Assembly: GCA_040437565.1 (NCBI GenBank)
Contig: JBDOQK010000002.1
Coordinates: 992,001 to 1,056,000, forward strand
Length of the DNA stretch: 64,000 bases
Reading direction: 5' to 3'
DNA from: Albugo candida
Taxonomy: Eukaryota > Oomycota > Peronosporomycetes > Albuginales
The notes under the pieces are model-generated. The model was not told where the DNA came from, made no database searches, and worked only from the letters and a program-made list of their open reading frames with translations. A program made the position numbers and the translations under genes. Positions 1-13,606 of the stretch are shown here, one piece after another; position 1 is the first letter of the stretch; every line of letters begins with the position of its first letter.

Positions 1-3000
1 AGATATCGAATTTGGTGCCCACAAACAGAGCTTTATTGATTTCTTTCAGAATTTTGCATCCAGGTGATCCGATTATTAATCTCAAAAGTGCCAAACATAA
101 CCAATTATTGCCATTATGCTCAGAAAAGCTCACAAAACTAAGACTTCTTTCAAACAAGATCAGAAAGAGACTTACAAACTCGGTAAGGCTATCAGGAAGA
201 GCTTTCAACGAAGTCACTCTATCATCTACAATGGAATAGGTTCCCAACGAATGCTTGAAGAGATTGCTGACGACAAAGATGCTGTTTTTGATGAATCCAA
301 TTGGAAGATCGAACGCGGTTGGGAGAACTGGTCGGGAAGTGCCAACGCAACGCAATCAGCAAACTTGAACTTTGGCTCAAATGCCGGCGATGAATTGATG
401 AGACTCGACTTGAAGCTTTCAGATTGTAACATAAGTGATTTGTTGCCCGATTCGCAAGATGTATTGCTAGGAGATCAAGATATAGTAGAGGTATTGACAT
501 ACCACATGCTTCACTAAACGAGAGACACATCTATTTATTTTTGACAAAAGGAGATGATCAAAGCACTATCTGGAGTTGAATCGGTCTTATTGAGACGTAA
601 TCTTACTTCAGCGACATTTGAACTTCCGTCTTATCGAATCAAAGTACTGACTGGATCCAACAAAAGCATTACTTCCGCACTAGAGGTGATACATGCTTTC
701 ACCCGTGAAAATACAAGTTCAGAAATCATCTCTTTACCAGGATATTCGCACTACTGCCACCAATGTTTTTCGACTGGACCTCCTCGCTTTATTTCTAGTA
801 CAGAACCCAGAAAAGATGGGAAAAACGGCCATTGAATTAGGAAGGTGTATACGATCATACCTTCGGGCTTACCAGGTTCCAAAAGCACACATTTTTTTCT
901 TCAAAGCTATCTGAATGAAGAATTGTTGTGAGCACAGTCAAAATTGCAGACTATTTTGCAGCAGAATGAACCAACGCTGAGCGGCATACTCTTTTACACA
1001 AAGTCGATCCGGGCACAGATACAATACATTGCAGGACTTTTCCAGTGTGATGGAAGTGAATTCTGGTGCTTGCTACATGGTAGGGTGTTTTTTGGAGTAA
1101 TAGTAATTCTCACACCATTCACAGTCTGTTTTGTCCACAGGCATGTTTCCTCGAGGAGCGGAAATATTGAATTGTTTACATACAGAGCTCATCAATTTGG
1201 AGCGTACGAATGGAAGCTGGCGGCAACTGTCTCTTGTCACGTGGCTTATGAAGAATACAATAAAGCCATATCTTGAACTCCTATGGGAGCTAATTTCGAA
1301 TGGTACCATAGCATCCACCAGCGATCCACATGTGAGTATCTTGCATCAGAAGTCAATAATTGTGATGTTCAAGTCTTAAAACATGAAAAATAGGATGAAT
1401 TTCTAATCAGCACTTGGAGCCGTGAATATTTGAACGCTGAAAGCTCTAAGACATTCAACTCGACATTTCTCAGTACACCAGACTCTGGCATACGACAAAA
1501 TTTATTCCCTAATATTTTGACCGCTAAATTGGCATCCGATATAATTTTCCTGAGCAAAGCTCATCATTTACTGCCACCGGCCTTTCGAATCACTCGATTT
1601 CTACAAACAAGCTTATTCGAGGTTTGAGAAGAATTATGGAAAGTTGTGCCATGACTGATGCTGCATATCGATCAGCTACCTCTCATAGACATTGATTCGA
1701 GTTGGAGGGCCCGTCAGCAACATATGCAAGCGCTGGCTGAGCTCAATAAAATGAATCACGAAGACCATTTATCCAAGCACATGCAATATGGAAAGATCGA
1801 GGAACCAGAAGTTCGATGTGATTCAGGGCCCGCTAGATCCGCTGGACACAAGCGCGCACTGAGTTTTTCCCACCAAACAACGGTAAGGCATCTTATAACT
1901 CTGCATTCCGAGTGGTGTGCTCAAGTCAATTAGCTATCTACGAAGAGGCAGCGACACCATAAGCAATGCAAAAGGAATTCTCAGCATAATGCGTCTCATC
2001 AAGGAAATGCTAATATGCAACCCAACGGACTCGAAACGGCTTCCATGGATGCTATCCGATCAGAGTTTGTGACACTCACATCTATGTTATCGATTTATTT
2101 GCAGTAACTTCTTCGCTTAGCTGTACTGAAACGATAGTAGCCGAGAAAACAGGTACATTCTAACGTATTGTAGTATTGCATGTCTGATTTCTGTCCTCAG
2201 ATCAAGACGACGCCGTCGGAAATGTCGTACCTTCACCGGAAAACTCTGCATCAGCTGAGATTACTTCAACTACTTCAGATGCCTTACAAGTTGGAGCATT
2301 ATCGGCACTTCCTAGTGTTGACATGAAGAGTATTCTCCAATTCAACGAAGAGCTTGTATCGGACTCAAACATCGTGATAGATACGATATCACTACCCTCG
2401 GTTACAAGAGAAGAGACTAGCAAGTTTGAGAATTCCTTACCCACATTCGATCTGACGACAAGTAAAGGAAAAGCGAAATCTAGCCCATCGGCAGGAATGG
2501 AGAAGCCCAGTTCATCTGAAGAGAAGACAATGCATTCCAACCAAATCGACATTGGGGATAAAGAAAACCAACCGTTTGTAAGCAAAGAATACCATCATTT
2601 TCATTTGTTGGGTATGTCATCCGAGGACAAAGCGAATCCCCGATACTTCTTCCACATGAAATCGGATGTGGAAGAAGAACGTGTTCTTGAGTCAATATTG
2701 GACCAGGTATTCATACAATTTGAGTAAAAGCATATACTGGAATTGACATATCTTTTGCTGCTGCTGTAGAGTGCAGCTCCCACGTATTTGATGCCATCCG
2801 AACTGTTCGTCGATTCGTTTGTCGGTTGGACGGTTGCAAAGTTACGAGATTTTACCGAAATTGATATCGTCAAATTCATCTTAGAAACGATGAACTTGAG
2901 GAAGCATCTGGAATGGCTACATAAGTTCATGCTGATGTCCGAAAGTAAGTCACAACCTTTTCTGCTTCTCATTCATTCTATCTCAAACGTTGAACAGGCC

Positions 3001-4090
3001 TATGCATGGAACTTTTGACTCAAGACATCTATACTAGGCTATTCTCATCGTCTCGGGGCATATCAATGTTAGACAGATCGTTAAACTTGATGTTACAGGT
3101 TGCTCTCATGGAGACAAATCTGAATGATGAAGATATGACGAAATGCTTCAGTTACTCTGTCGACATAGCCGCTAGAGGTCCGTTTCATGACTTATTTTTC
3201 AGAAATAAAGACTCAACATGGCATCTTAGCTTTATTTGAAAATCCAACAGCTCTCACAATTGCGGAAATCGTATCAAAGATTCAGCTGTCATACGAACCA
3301 CTATGGCCATTGCACCTAATCATAACACCATCTTCAATGCGAACATACAACAAAATTCATCAGTTTCTTCTTCATTTGAAGCTCACAAAGCATCAGCTTG
3401 AAGACGTCGGGAGACACGTTCGACGGATCTCGCCACATTTGAATAATGCGGCGGATACCAAAGCTTTGCGGCACCTGGAGATCGTGATGTACAAGATTAG
3501 GCATATATTGTCAGCAGTACATGCGTTTTTCGTTACAAACGTTCGTGCATGGTTGATTGTTGACGTTTATCCCTGACCTCATGTGATGATTAGGTTCTAT
3601 TGCTGAAAGCACGACGATTATATCAAACTATCTCGACCTTCAAAGAGCTCAAGCTCATCTGTCAGGCTCATGAGCTTTTCGTTCACAATGTCAGTGAGTC
3701 ATGCTTCTTGGGTCCTTGCACGAATTCCATCAAGGTGAGTGAAATCGGCGCTAGTAGTTTCCAACAGGAGGCACACTTTTTGTCTGTAGATACACAGCAA
3801 ACTTCTTCGCATCTTCGACTTCGCGTGGCGACTATCGAGCTTGAAAACAGCAGCAACACTTCATCTGGACTACAATATGGCAGAAATGCACCAGAGCTTG
3901 AATAGCGCTTCGAGAGACCTTATACAAACTCTTCAGAGTGTTGACAATAATGAGAATTCAACAATCAATAATGCAGCACAGGTGAGTAGGCACATTAGAA
4001 TCTATCCCGTGGTTGATTGAATGAGTTATTACAATTCATTAGGAATTATTGGTACGCTTTGATCTGACTCTAACGCATCAAGCTACTTGA
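1..4090 (+). CDS. Gamma-tubulin complex component, GCP5/GCP6-like (copy 1, 5' end outside window)
   Basis: Spc97/Spc98 (GCP) family protein of the gamma-tubulin ring complex, which nucleates microtubules at the centrosome or basal body. Many short GT-AG introns break the reading frame. Exons give a recognisable GRIP1 region: a GGEILNLLH-like segment (GAEILNCLHTELINL near 1150-1200) followed by KPYLELLWELISNG. A long acidic Ser-rich insert follows (about 2200-2700), then GRIP2 with WPLHLIITPSSMRTYNKIHQ (near 3300) and the C-terminal LLVRFDLTLTHQAT with stop at 4088-4090. The long insert between GRIP1 and GRIP2 favours GCP5/6 over GCP2/3/4 (family knowledge). The 5' end lies before base 1. The stretch matches 6123-10212 wherever I compared, so it is probably the same gene assembled twice. 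Confidence 0.8.
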
Positions 4091-4242
4091 GCGTCTATAC
4101 TATGCTTACGGTACGAATAAAATGAGCACGAAAGTTCACATTCGAATGAGCTATAGAGATAACTGATTTATTTTTACTCGAAATATATGTATGATATTTG
4201 CTATTCGGAAAAATAACACATTGTAAATATCGCACTTCGAAT

Positions 4243-5288
4243 ATGGCAACGAGTGAGGAGTTTGCGATTCTTAAACAAGGGTACCTCCACAAGCAGGTAC
4301 GAAGAGGATTCATCCGCATCGAGCATGTATCTATCATTCAATGGGCTAGAGTCGACATCTCAAAGTATGGAAAATTCGGTATTTTTCATTAACTCGGGTA
4401 CCAAGCCAAGCAGTATAAGTAAAATGTCTATTATCTGATCGAATACTCATGATAGACTCACCTGCTCTACTCCAAACGTTCCGGGAAAGCTCCGAAAGCT
4501 GCAATCTTATTGAAAGAAGTGCAAGTTGTATGTACGCATTGCAAGGATCACATGCGCCATTGTTACAGTTGTCTTTGTGGAATAGCATGAGGATCAAAAC
4601 AAGGTACTTCACCCTGGGAATTTCGTATTCGAAGTACAGACAGCTACCGAACATCGATATTACCTCAGTGCCGCAACAGAATTGGAAAGAATAGCATGGC
4701 TTACGGAAATTCGCGCCTCACAATCACATCATACGTGCATAGTAAACAACTCCAATATCTCCTTTGAAAGTGCACATACATGGTCGACTGTCATCAAGGG
4801 GGACACACGGAAGCAGCGAAACAAATTGTCGAAAACTCGGAAGGAAGAGCGAAAGCGTGTCAAATTGAGAAGAATGAGCAAGTCCTTTACAGATACCTGG
4901 ATCGAAGATATTTTGCCCCGGCCTATGCCTAGTGATACAAAATCGGTTGTAGCACTCTGTTTTGCTGGGATTCCAAAGGAGTTACGAGGACGAGTCTGGG
5001 GATGGTTGCTCGGGAACAAACTCCAAATCAACGAGGAGTTATTTCGAATCTGCAAAGATAGAGCCGAAGCGGTGCGATCCGAGATTGCTTTGCAAAAAGA
5101 AGTGGACGCGATTATGAAACTATCGGCTGGTCCCTCTACCTTGGCTACACAATCCACAAATTTCTCAGAGGACGAGTCAGACGATGCAAAGGTATCTCCA
5201 TCGACCACCAGGTTATCTACGCCATGTTTGACCACAAGTGAGAACGAAGATATTGATCTGGTCAAGTTATCAGCGCCTTCTAAAACAC
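4243..5288 (+). CDS. PH-TBC RabGAP (copy 1, cut by assembly gap)
   Basis: First part of the gene described fully at 10365-13606. It begins 152 bp after the GCP stop with ATG and the PH-domain opening GYLHKQ. Later exons carry WKIRYFSL, FVFEVQTATEHRYYLSA and the TBC entry IPKELRGRVWGWLLG, and the sequence stops in the 100-N gap at 5289. Everything to 5288 equals 10365-11410 at an offset of 6122, so this is most likely an unmerged contig end and not a second gene. Confidence 0.75.
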
Positions 5289-5388
5289 NNNNNNNNNNNN
5301 NNNNNNNNNNNNNNNNNNNNNNNNNNNNNNNNNNNNNNNNNNNNNNNNNNNNNNNNNNNNNNNNNNNNNNNNNNNNNNNNNNNNNNNN
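5289..5388. other. Assembly gap 1 (100 N)
   Basis: Exactly 100 N. The sequence on the right (5389-6122) is the unique upstream part of the GCP gene, and the duplicate of the left side starts at 6123. Confidence 1.
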
Positions 5389-8300
5389 AGTAAAGAGAAT
5401 GATTATGAATTCATGATTTCCCTGCAACGGTGTTATCGCAAACTGAAAGAAAATCCATCGAGGACGTAAGCATCTGATCACAATCGACATTCGACCTGAG
5501 TCATCAACTGTCTCGCAGTTTTTGCAATGCGTTAGAGCACGGAAAAAGTGCTGAGAATCTTGCCTTTATACTGCCCGATATTTTTGCACGTGAGCGTAGT
5601 AATCAAATCTTGTGGTCAAATGTTTTGAGCTGTGACTACCATTCCATTTCAGTCTCCGATGATATCCAGCTACAAGATCCAATAAAATTACTCGTTGCAT
5701 TGAACGGCTCGATAGATGGTTCTTCGGAGGTTTTTGTTAAAGCTATCTTGTGCGTATGCTTATGGTTCACGTGCATTGATTATCACAGCCTACACAATCT
5801 TCAGAAATGTTCACTTCACAGAATAATGAACCGACTTTTTATTATCACAATGATTTTATACAAGCGTCATTTCGACCAGGGAGTCCTTGGTAGTCGTCAG
5901 TTGACTTGATGGCCAAGTTCTCTGTAGTCTTACATATTATTCACATAGTGGAGGAATATGCAATATTGGAGAGGAAAAGGAGCGCGATCGAATTTGGAAT
6001 GTTTCCAATGGAAATGGAACAAATTATTTTTACAGGCAAGCCTCCTATATCAAGGTAAAAAGTAGCCACTACGAATTTTCACGAATTAGCTCACGGGCGA
6101 CGGAACCTTGCTAGACAGAAGAAGATATCGAATTTGGTGCCCACAAACAGAGCTTTATTGATTTCTTTCAGAATTTTGCATCCAGGTGATCCGATTATTA
6201 ATCTCAAAAGTGCCAAACATAACCAATTATTGCCATTATGCTCAGAAAAGCTCACAAAACTAAGACTTCTTTCAAACAAGATCAGAAAGAGACTTACAAA
6301 CTCGGTAAGGCTATCAGGAAGAGCTTTCAACGAAGTCACTCTATCATCTACAATGGAATAGGTTCCCAACGAATGCTTGAAGAGATTGCTGACGACAAAG
6401 ATGCTGTTTTTGATGAATCCAATTGGAAGATCGAACGCGGTTGGGAGAACTGGTCGGGAAGTGCCAACGCAACGCAATCAGCAAACTTGAACTTTGGCTC
6501 AAATGCCGGCGATGAATTGATGAGACTCGACTTGAAGCTTTCAGATTGTAACATAAGTGATTTGTTGCCCGATTCGCAAGATGTATTGCTAGGAGATCAA
6601 GATATAGTAGAGGTATTGACATACCACATGCTTCACTAAACGAGAGACACATCTATTTATTTTTGACAAAAGGAGATGATCAAAGCACTATCTGGAGTTG
6701 AATCGGTCTTATTGAGACGTAATCTTACTTCAGCGACATTTGAACTTCCGTCTTATCGAATCAAAGTACTGACTGGATCCAACAAAAGCATTACTTCCGC
6801 ACTAGAGGTGATACATGCTTTCACCCGTGAAAATACAAGTTCAGAAATCATCTCTTTACCAGGATATTCGCACTACTGCCACCAATGTTTTTCGACTGGA
6901 CCTCCTCGCTTTATTTCTAGTACAGAACCCAGAAAAGATGGGAAAAACGGCCATTGAATTAGGAAGGTGTATACGATCATACCTTCGGGCTTACCAGGTT
7001 CCAAAAGCACACATTTTTTTCTTCAAAGCTATCTGAATGAAGAATTGTTGTGAGCACAGTCAAAATTGCAGACTATTTTGCAGCAGAATGAACCAACGCT
7101 GAGCGGCATACTCTTTTACACAAAGTCGATCCGGGCACAGATACAATACATTGCAGGACTTTTCCAGTGTGATGGAAGTGAATTCTGGTGCTTGCTACAT
7201 GGTAGGGTGTTTTTTGGAGTAATAGTAATTCTCACACCATTCACAGTCTGTTTTGTCCACAGGCATGTTTCCTCGAGGAGCGGAAATATTGAATTGTTTA
7301 CATACAGAGCTCATCAATTTGGAGCGTACGAATGGAAGCTGGCGGCAACTGTCTCTTGTCACGTGGCTTATGAAGAATACAATAAAGCCATATCTTGAAC
7401 TCCTATGGGAGCTAATTTCGAATGGTACCATAGCATCCACCAGCGATCCACATGTGAGTATCTTGCATCAGAAGTCAATAATTGTGATGTTCAAGTCTTA
7501 AAACATGAAAAATAGGATGAATTTCTAATCAGCACTTGGAGCCGTGAATATTTGAACGCTGAAAGCTCTAAGACATTCAACTCGACATTTCTCAGTACAC
7601 CAGACTCTGGCATACGACAAAATTTATTCCCTAATATTTTGACCGCTAAATTGGCATCCGATATAATTTTCCTGAGCAAAGCTCATCATTTACTGCCACC
7701 GGCCTTTCGAATCACTCGATTTCTACAAACAAGCTTATTCGAGGTTTGAGAAGAATTATGGAAAGTTGTGCCATGACTGATGCTGCATATCGATCAGCTA
7801 CCTCTCATAGACATTGATTCGAGTTGGAGGGCCCGTCAGCAACATATGCAAGCGCTGGCTGAGCTCAATAAAATGAATCACGAAGACCATTTATCCAAGC
7901 ACATGCAATATGGAAAGATCGAGGAACCAGAAGTTCGATGTGATTCAGGGCCCGCTAGATCCGCTGGACACAAGCGCGCACTGAGTTTTTCCCACCAAAC
8001 AACGGTAAGGCATCTTATAACTCTGCATTCCGAGTGGTGTGCTCAAGTCAATTAGCTATCTACGAAGAGGCAGCGACACCATAAGCAATGCAAAAGGAAT
8101 TCTCAGCATAATGCGTCTCATCAAGGAAATGCTAATATGCAACCCAACGGACTCGAAACGGCTTCCATGGATGCTATCCGATCAGAGTTTGTGACACTCA
8201 CATCTATGTTATCGATTTATTTGCAGTAACTTCTTCGCTTAGCTGTACTGAAACGATAGTAGCCGAGAAAACAGGTACATTCTAACGTATTGTAGTATTG

Positions 8301-10212
8301 CATGTCTGATTTCTGTCCTCAGATCAAGACGACGCCGTCGGAAATGTCGTACCTTCACCGGAAAACTCTGCATCAGCTGAGATTACTTCAACTACTTCAG
8401 ATGCCTTACAAGTTGGAGCATTATCGGCACTTCCTAGTGTTGACATGAAGAGTATTCTCCAATTCAACGAAGAGCTTGTATCGGACTCAAACATCGTGAT
8501 AGATACGATATCACTACCCTCGGTTACAAGAGAAGAGACTAGCAAGTTTGAGAATTCCTTACCCACATTCGATCTGACGACAAGTAAAGGAAAAGCGAAA
8601 TCTAGCCCATCGGCAGGAATGGAGAAGCCCAGTTCATCTGAAGAGAAGACAATGCATTCCAACCAAATCGACATTGGGGATAAAGAAAACCAACCGTTTG
8701 TAAGCAAAGAATACCATCATTTTCATTTGTTGGGTATGTCATCCGAGGACAAAGCGAATCCCCGATACTTCTTCCACATGAAATCGGATGTGGAAGAAGA
8801 ACGTGTTCTTGAGTCAATATTGGACCAGGTATTCATACAATTTGAGTAAAAGCATATACTGGAATTGACATATCTTTTGCTGCTGCTGTAGAGTGCAGCT
8901 CCCACGTATTTGATGCCATCCGAACTGTTCGTCGATTCGTTTGTCGGTTGGACGGTTGCAAAGTTACGAGATTTTACCGAAATTGATATCGTCAAATTCA
9001 TCTTAGAAACGATGAACTTGAGGAAGCATCTGGAATGGCTACATAAGTTCATGCTGATGTCCGAAAGTAAGTCACAACCTTTTCTGCTTCTCATTCATTC
9101 TATCTCAAACGTTGAACAGGCCTATGCATGGAACTTTTGACTCAAGACATCTATACTAGGCTATTCTCATCGTCTCGGGGCATATCAATGTTAGACAGAT
9201 CGTTAAACTTGATGTTACAGGTTGCTCTCATGGAGACAAATCTGAATGATGAAGATATGACGAAATGCTTCAGTTACTCTGTCGACATAGCCGCTAGAGG
9301 TCCGTTTCATGACTTATTTTTCAGAAATAAAGACTCAACATGGCATCTTAGCTTTATTTGAAAATCCAACAGCTCTCACAATTGCGGAAATCGTATCAAA
9401 GATTCAGCTGTCATACGAACCACTATGGCCATTGCACCTAATCATAACACCATCTTCAATGCGAACATACAACAAAATTCATCAGTTTCTTCTTCATTTG
9501 AAGCTCACAAAGCATCAGCTTGAAGACGTCGGGAGACACGTTCGACGGATCTCGCCACATTTGAATAATGCGGCGGATACCAAAGCTTTGCGGCACCTGG
9601 AGATCGTGATGTACAAGATTAGGCATATATTGTCAGCAGTACATGCGTTTTTCGTTACAAACGTTCGTGCATGGTTGATTGTTGACGTTTATCCCTGACC
9701 TCATGTGATGATTAGGTTCTATTGCTGAAAGCACGACGATTATATCAAACTATCTCGACCTTCAAAGAGCTCAAGCTCATCTGTCAGGCTCATGAGCTTT
9801 TCGTTCACAATGTCAGTGAGTCATGCTTCTTGGGTCCTTGCACGAATTCCATCAAGGTGAGTGAAATCGGCGCTAGTAGTTTCCAACAGGAGGCACACTT
9901 TTTGTCTGTAGATACACAGCAAACTTCTTCGCATCTTCGACTTCGCGTGGCGACTATCGAGCTTGAAAACAGCAGCAACACTTCATCTGGACTACAATAT
10001 GGCAGAAATGCACCAGAGCTTGAATAGCGCTTCGAGAGACCTTATACAAACTCTTCAGAGTGTTGACAATAATGAGAATTCAACAATCAATAATGCAGCA
10101 CAGGTGAGTAGGCACATTAGAATCTATCCCGTGGTTGATTGAATGAGTTATTACAATTCATTAGGAATTATTGGTACGCTTTGATCTGACTCTAACGCAT
10201 CAAGCTACTTGA
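5389..10212 (+). CDS. Gamma-tubulin complex component, GCP5/GCP6-like (copy 2, start lost in gap)
   Basis: Same gene as 1-4090 with about 730 bp more at its 5' side. The gap-proximal exon reads NDYEFMISLQRCYRKLKENP, then short introns (for example 5468-5518 and 5590-5652) join segments such as NALEHGKSAENLAFILPDIF and DIQLQDPIKLLVALNGS. The GRIP1 signature lies near 7260-7430, the acidic insert near 8320-8830 and GRIP2 near 8900-10212, ending in TGA at 10210-10212. No start codon is visible because the gene runs into the gap. The product should act with gamma-tubulin at spindle poles or flagellar basal bodies. GCP6-like is my best guess among GCP4/5/6. Confidence 0.82.
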
Positions 10213-10364
10213 GCGTCTATACTATGCTTACGGTACGAATAAAATGAGCACGAAAGTTCACATTCGAATGAGCTATAGAGATAACTGATTTATTTTTACT
10301 CGAAATATATGTATGATATTTGCTATTCGGAAAAATAACACATTGTAAATATCGCACTTCGAAT

Positions 10365-13300
10365 ATGGCAACGAGTGAGGAGTTTGCGATTCTTAAACAA
10401 GGGTACCTCCACAAGCAGGTACGAAGAGGATTCATCCGCATCGAGCATGTATCTATCATTCAATGGGCTAGAGTCGACATCTCAAAGTATGGAAAATTCG
10501 GTATTTTTCATTAACTCGGGTACCAAGCCAAGCAGTATAAGTAAAATGTCTATTATCTGATCGAATACTCATGATAGACTCACCTGCTCTACTCCAAACG
10601 TTCCGGGAAAGCTCCGAAAGCTGCAATCTTATTGAAAGAAGTGCAAGTTGTATGTACGCATTGCAAGGATCACATGCGCCATTGTTACAGTTGTCTTTGT
10701 GGAATAGCATGAGGATCAAAACAAGGTACTTCACCCTGGGAATTTCGTATTCGAAGTACAGACAGCTACCGAACATCGATATTACCTCAGTGCCGCAACA
10801 GAATTGGAAAGAATAGCATGGCTTACGGAAATTCGCGCCTCACAATCACATCATACGTGCATAGTAAACAACTCCAATATCTCCTTTGAAAGTGCACATA
10901 CATGGTCGACTGTCATCAAGGGGGACACACGGAAGCAGCGAAACAAATTGTCGAAAACTCGGAAGGAAGAGCGAAAGCGTGTCAAATTGAGAAGAATGAG
11001 CAAGTCCTTTACAGATACCTGGATCGAAGATATTTTGCCCCGGCCTATGCCTAGTGATACAAAATCGGTTGTAGCACTCTGTTTTGCTGGGATTCCAAAG
11101 GAGTTACGAGGACGAGTCTGGGGATGGTTGCTCGGGAACAAACTCCAAATCAACGAGGAGTTATTTCGAATCTGCAAAGATAGAGCCGAAGCGGTGCGAT
11201 CCGAGATTGCTTTGCAAAAAGAAGTGGACGCGATTATGAAACTATCGGCTGGTCCCTCTACCTTGGCTACACAATCCACAAATTTCTCAGAGGACGAGTC
11301 AGACGATGCAAAGGTATCTCCATCGACCACCAGGTTATCTACGCCATGTTTGACCACAAGTGAGAACGAAGATATTGATCTGGTCAAGTTATCAGCGCCT
11401 TCTAAAACACTGCAGAATCTTGCGGGTGTTGCTGAGAAATTAGTGGCGACATGCGAACGCAGTGTTTGGTTGGTAGATGTTGATATACATCGAACGTTTG
11501 CCTACCATCCAATGTTTCAAGAGGGCGGTCACGGAGCTGAACGCACACGTGAGGTGCTACACGCGTATATCTGTTACCGACCTGATCTTGGATATGTACA
11601 AGGTTTTGCTCTGCATCATTCAAGAGTATCAAATGAGCGCTGATTTTACTGACTCGACTATGCTTTTCCTTTAGGCATGAGTTATCTTGCTGCATCCATC
11701 TGCTTACACATGGAAACTTTTCCTGCATTTAAGGCGTTGTCAGCTCTCATGAGCACCAATCTTCTATTTGATATGTTTCGACTGCAAGAAAGAAGAGTAA
11801 GTGAGTACTTACCACAGCTAGCCCGCTTCATCGTTAAGCCGAGTATTGTGATCTTCTTCTAGACATTTCACTACCTCAACGCCTTTGACAGAATACTCAA
11901 GTATGAACTCCCTGATATACACGCTTACTTTCAATCGTCAGGCATCGATGTACAAATGTATGCAGTTGACTGGTATGTGACCCGCACATTTCTGGCGTAT
12001 TTTTTGCGATCATTTTTTCTTCTGTAAGGGCATTGACGCTGTTTACAAGATGCTTGCCATTAAATGTCGCGTTCCGGCTGTGGGATTGCTACCTTTGCAT
12101 TGGATCTGCATTTTTTTTTCAAGCGAGCATAGGTAAATTGTATTACTGCTCGACACTTATGTACTTGTGATTACAAACTCTATGCGATTATGAAAAAATA
12201 AGCATTATTGAAGGTTCACAAGAAAATGTTTTTAGAATTGGATGAAGCAGCAGTGATGCGACTACTGCACAAGTTTCCATCGGTATATTAGCGACCCGAG
12301 GATGCATGTGAATTAACGCTCGAGCGTCGCTTTGTAGGATATCTCGACAGACGTGATATTTACAGCTTTACATGATGTGGCTTTATCGTGCGAAGAGATC
12401 AACGGAATCCTTTCCAGCGATGGGAACGACGACACTTTGACGCGGAGAGTCTGGTCTCCCGATTCATTTCGTCAAGTGGAGATAACTTTCCCGGATACTT
12501 ACTAAATGGCTGTGACACACTATTTTGGAAAAATTATCGTCCAGGCAATCACGATGACGAAGACTTTGAGTGATTCCAGCGTTTTTGTGGCTTACCAACG
12601 GCAAGCTGAATCAGACACAAGCAGCAATGAAGAAGAAAATCCTGTACATACGAAACTAAAGCCCAAGCCCAGGAAAAAGAATCGAAAGAAGAAAGCCAGG
12701 TCTTGTTGAATTCGCGCAAGAATTTGCGTCTACTCAATCCCTTCTAGTGAGAAGACATTACTGAAGGAGCTAGCAATGTGCAAAATGGATAACAAAAAAG
12801 GAACTAAGAATACAGCTGTTAGGAAGCCATCCAAAGAGCCGGATGCTACTAATGTCACTGCGAATACAGCAGATTACATAGCGCCGAAAATACAAGACAG
12901 CCATCGCATTCAAGTGAGTGGGCTCTTTACCGTCGTCTTTCTGTCGAATTCTGGTCGAAGTTTTACCGTGTTGTGGTGCGTGGTGACTTATAAGGCAAAG
13001 ATGGCAACATCGTTTGCAAAGGCAGAAAAAACAGAACTTGCGCCTTCGCCACCTCAGGTGAGAATCACATTTCTTCACCTTGGCTGCAGCCGTAGCGAAA
13101 AAATTTCAATTGTAATTTCGCATAGGATTTAGAGGCGTCAAGTGTATCAGCACACATGAGTGAGTTGCTACTCACTAAGAAGCAAAACGCACAGCTACTA
13201 GAAAATCAGCAAATTTTGATTGTACGTTTCGACGATCATTTTCAAGCTCCTTCTCACCAGTCTCGCATCATTCATATTTTGATTGCCCAGGAAGCAAATG

Positions 13301-13606
13301 CGAAGATAAACGAACAATATCGGCAAAGTCAAGGTACTTAAATGTGTAGTTGAATACCTGGAGTCTCTATTCACAAATATGTAGAGACGATCGCCAACCT
13401 CAGAGATGAGTTAATTTTTCTCCGTCAAATGTGCCTAAGTTCCCAAAACGAGGTACTTGTTCTCTTTAAGAATCGACATAGCTGACTCTATCACTGATTA
13501 GGTGTCCCTTCTCAAAGCTGCTAGCTCAACTCCTTCTGTGACCAATACAGATTCTCATGGTAATAGCAGAAAAATTCCTTGTCGTCCACCACCAGGAATA
13601 CTCTAG
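10365..13606 (+). CDS. PH-TBC Rab GTPase-activating protein with coiled-coil C-terminus
   Basis: RabGAP, a cytosolic regulator of membrane traffic recruited by a PH domain. Exon 1 (10365-10418) gives MATSEEFAILKQGYLHKQ. Intron removal in phase then gives SRHLKVWKIRYFSLTR, THLLYSKRSGKAPKAAILL and VLHPGNFVFEVQ...LERIAWLTEIRAS, a complete PH domain of about 105 residues. The TBC domain follows: IPKELRGRVWGWLLG, the catalytic IxxDxxR motif (VDVDIHR, near 11475) and YxQ motif (YVQG, near 11600), then ALTLFTRCLPLNVAFRLWD. Both catalytic fingers are present, so activity is likely. A first stop occurs at 12503-12505, but a phase-0 GT-AG intron (about 12477-12545, TACTAA inside) skips it and joins a lysine-rich, coiled-coil tail ending at 13604-13606. 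If that intron is not used, the RabGAP ends at 12505 and the tail is a separate gene. Confidence 0.82.
12506..13606 (+). CDS. Coiled-coil, Lys-rich segment: RabGAP tail or a separate small gene
   Basis: Six or seven small exons joined by short GT-AG introns. The reading begins near MTKTLSDSSVFVAYQRQAES, continues through the basic stretch KLKPKPRKKNRKKKA and EKTLLKELAMCKMDNKKGTK, then MSELLLTKKQNAQLLENQQI, EANAKINEQYRQSQ and ETIANLRDELIFLRQMC (heptad-like), and ends in KIPCRPPPGIL. About 200 residues. As a stand-alone gene its ATG (12506) would abut the RabGAP stop with no room for a promoter, so I prefer a continuation of the upstream gene. No catalytic domain seen; probably a dimerisation or docking region. 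Confidence 0.6.

Larger units (their letters stand above)
1..5288 (+). repeat. Direct duplicate of 6123-11410 (5,288 bp), probable assembly redundancy
   Basis: Base 1 aligns to 6123 and base 5288, the last before the N run, aligns to 11410. Every open reading frame recurs with the same length and residues at an offset of 6122. A duplicate that ends exactly at a scaffold gap, with no visible divergence in introns or spacers, fits two overlapping contigs that were not merged. A very recent tandem duplication is the alternative. Confidence 0.9.

Noticed and set aside
6091-6477. 128-codon minus-strand frame opposite the GCP exons
   Set aside because: It overlaps GCP-family exons on the plus strand, has no recognisable motif and recurs only because the region is duplicated.
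10851-11387. 178-codon minus-strand frame
   Set aside because: Antisense shadow of the PH-TBC coding exon, which has clear domain support.
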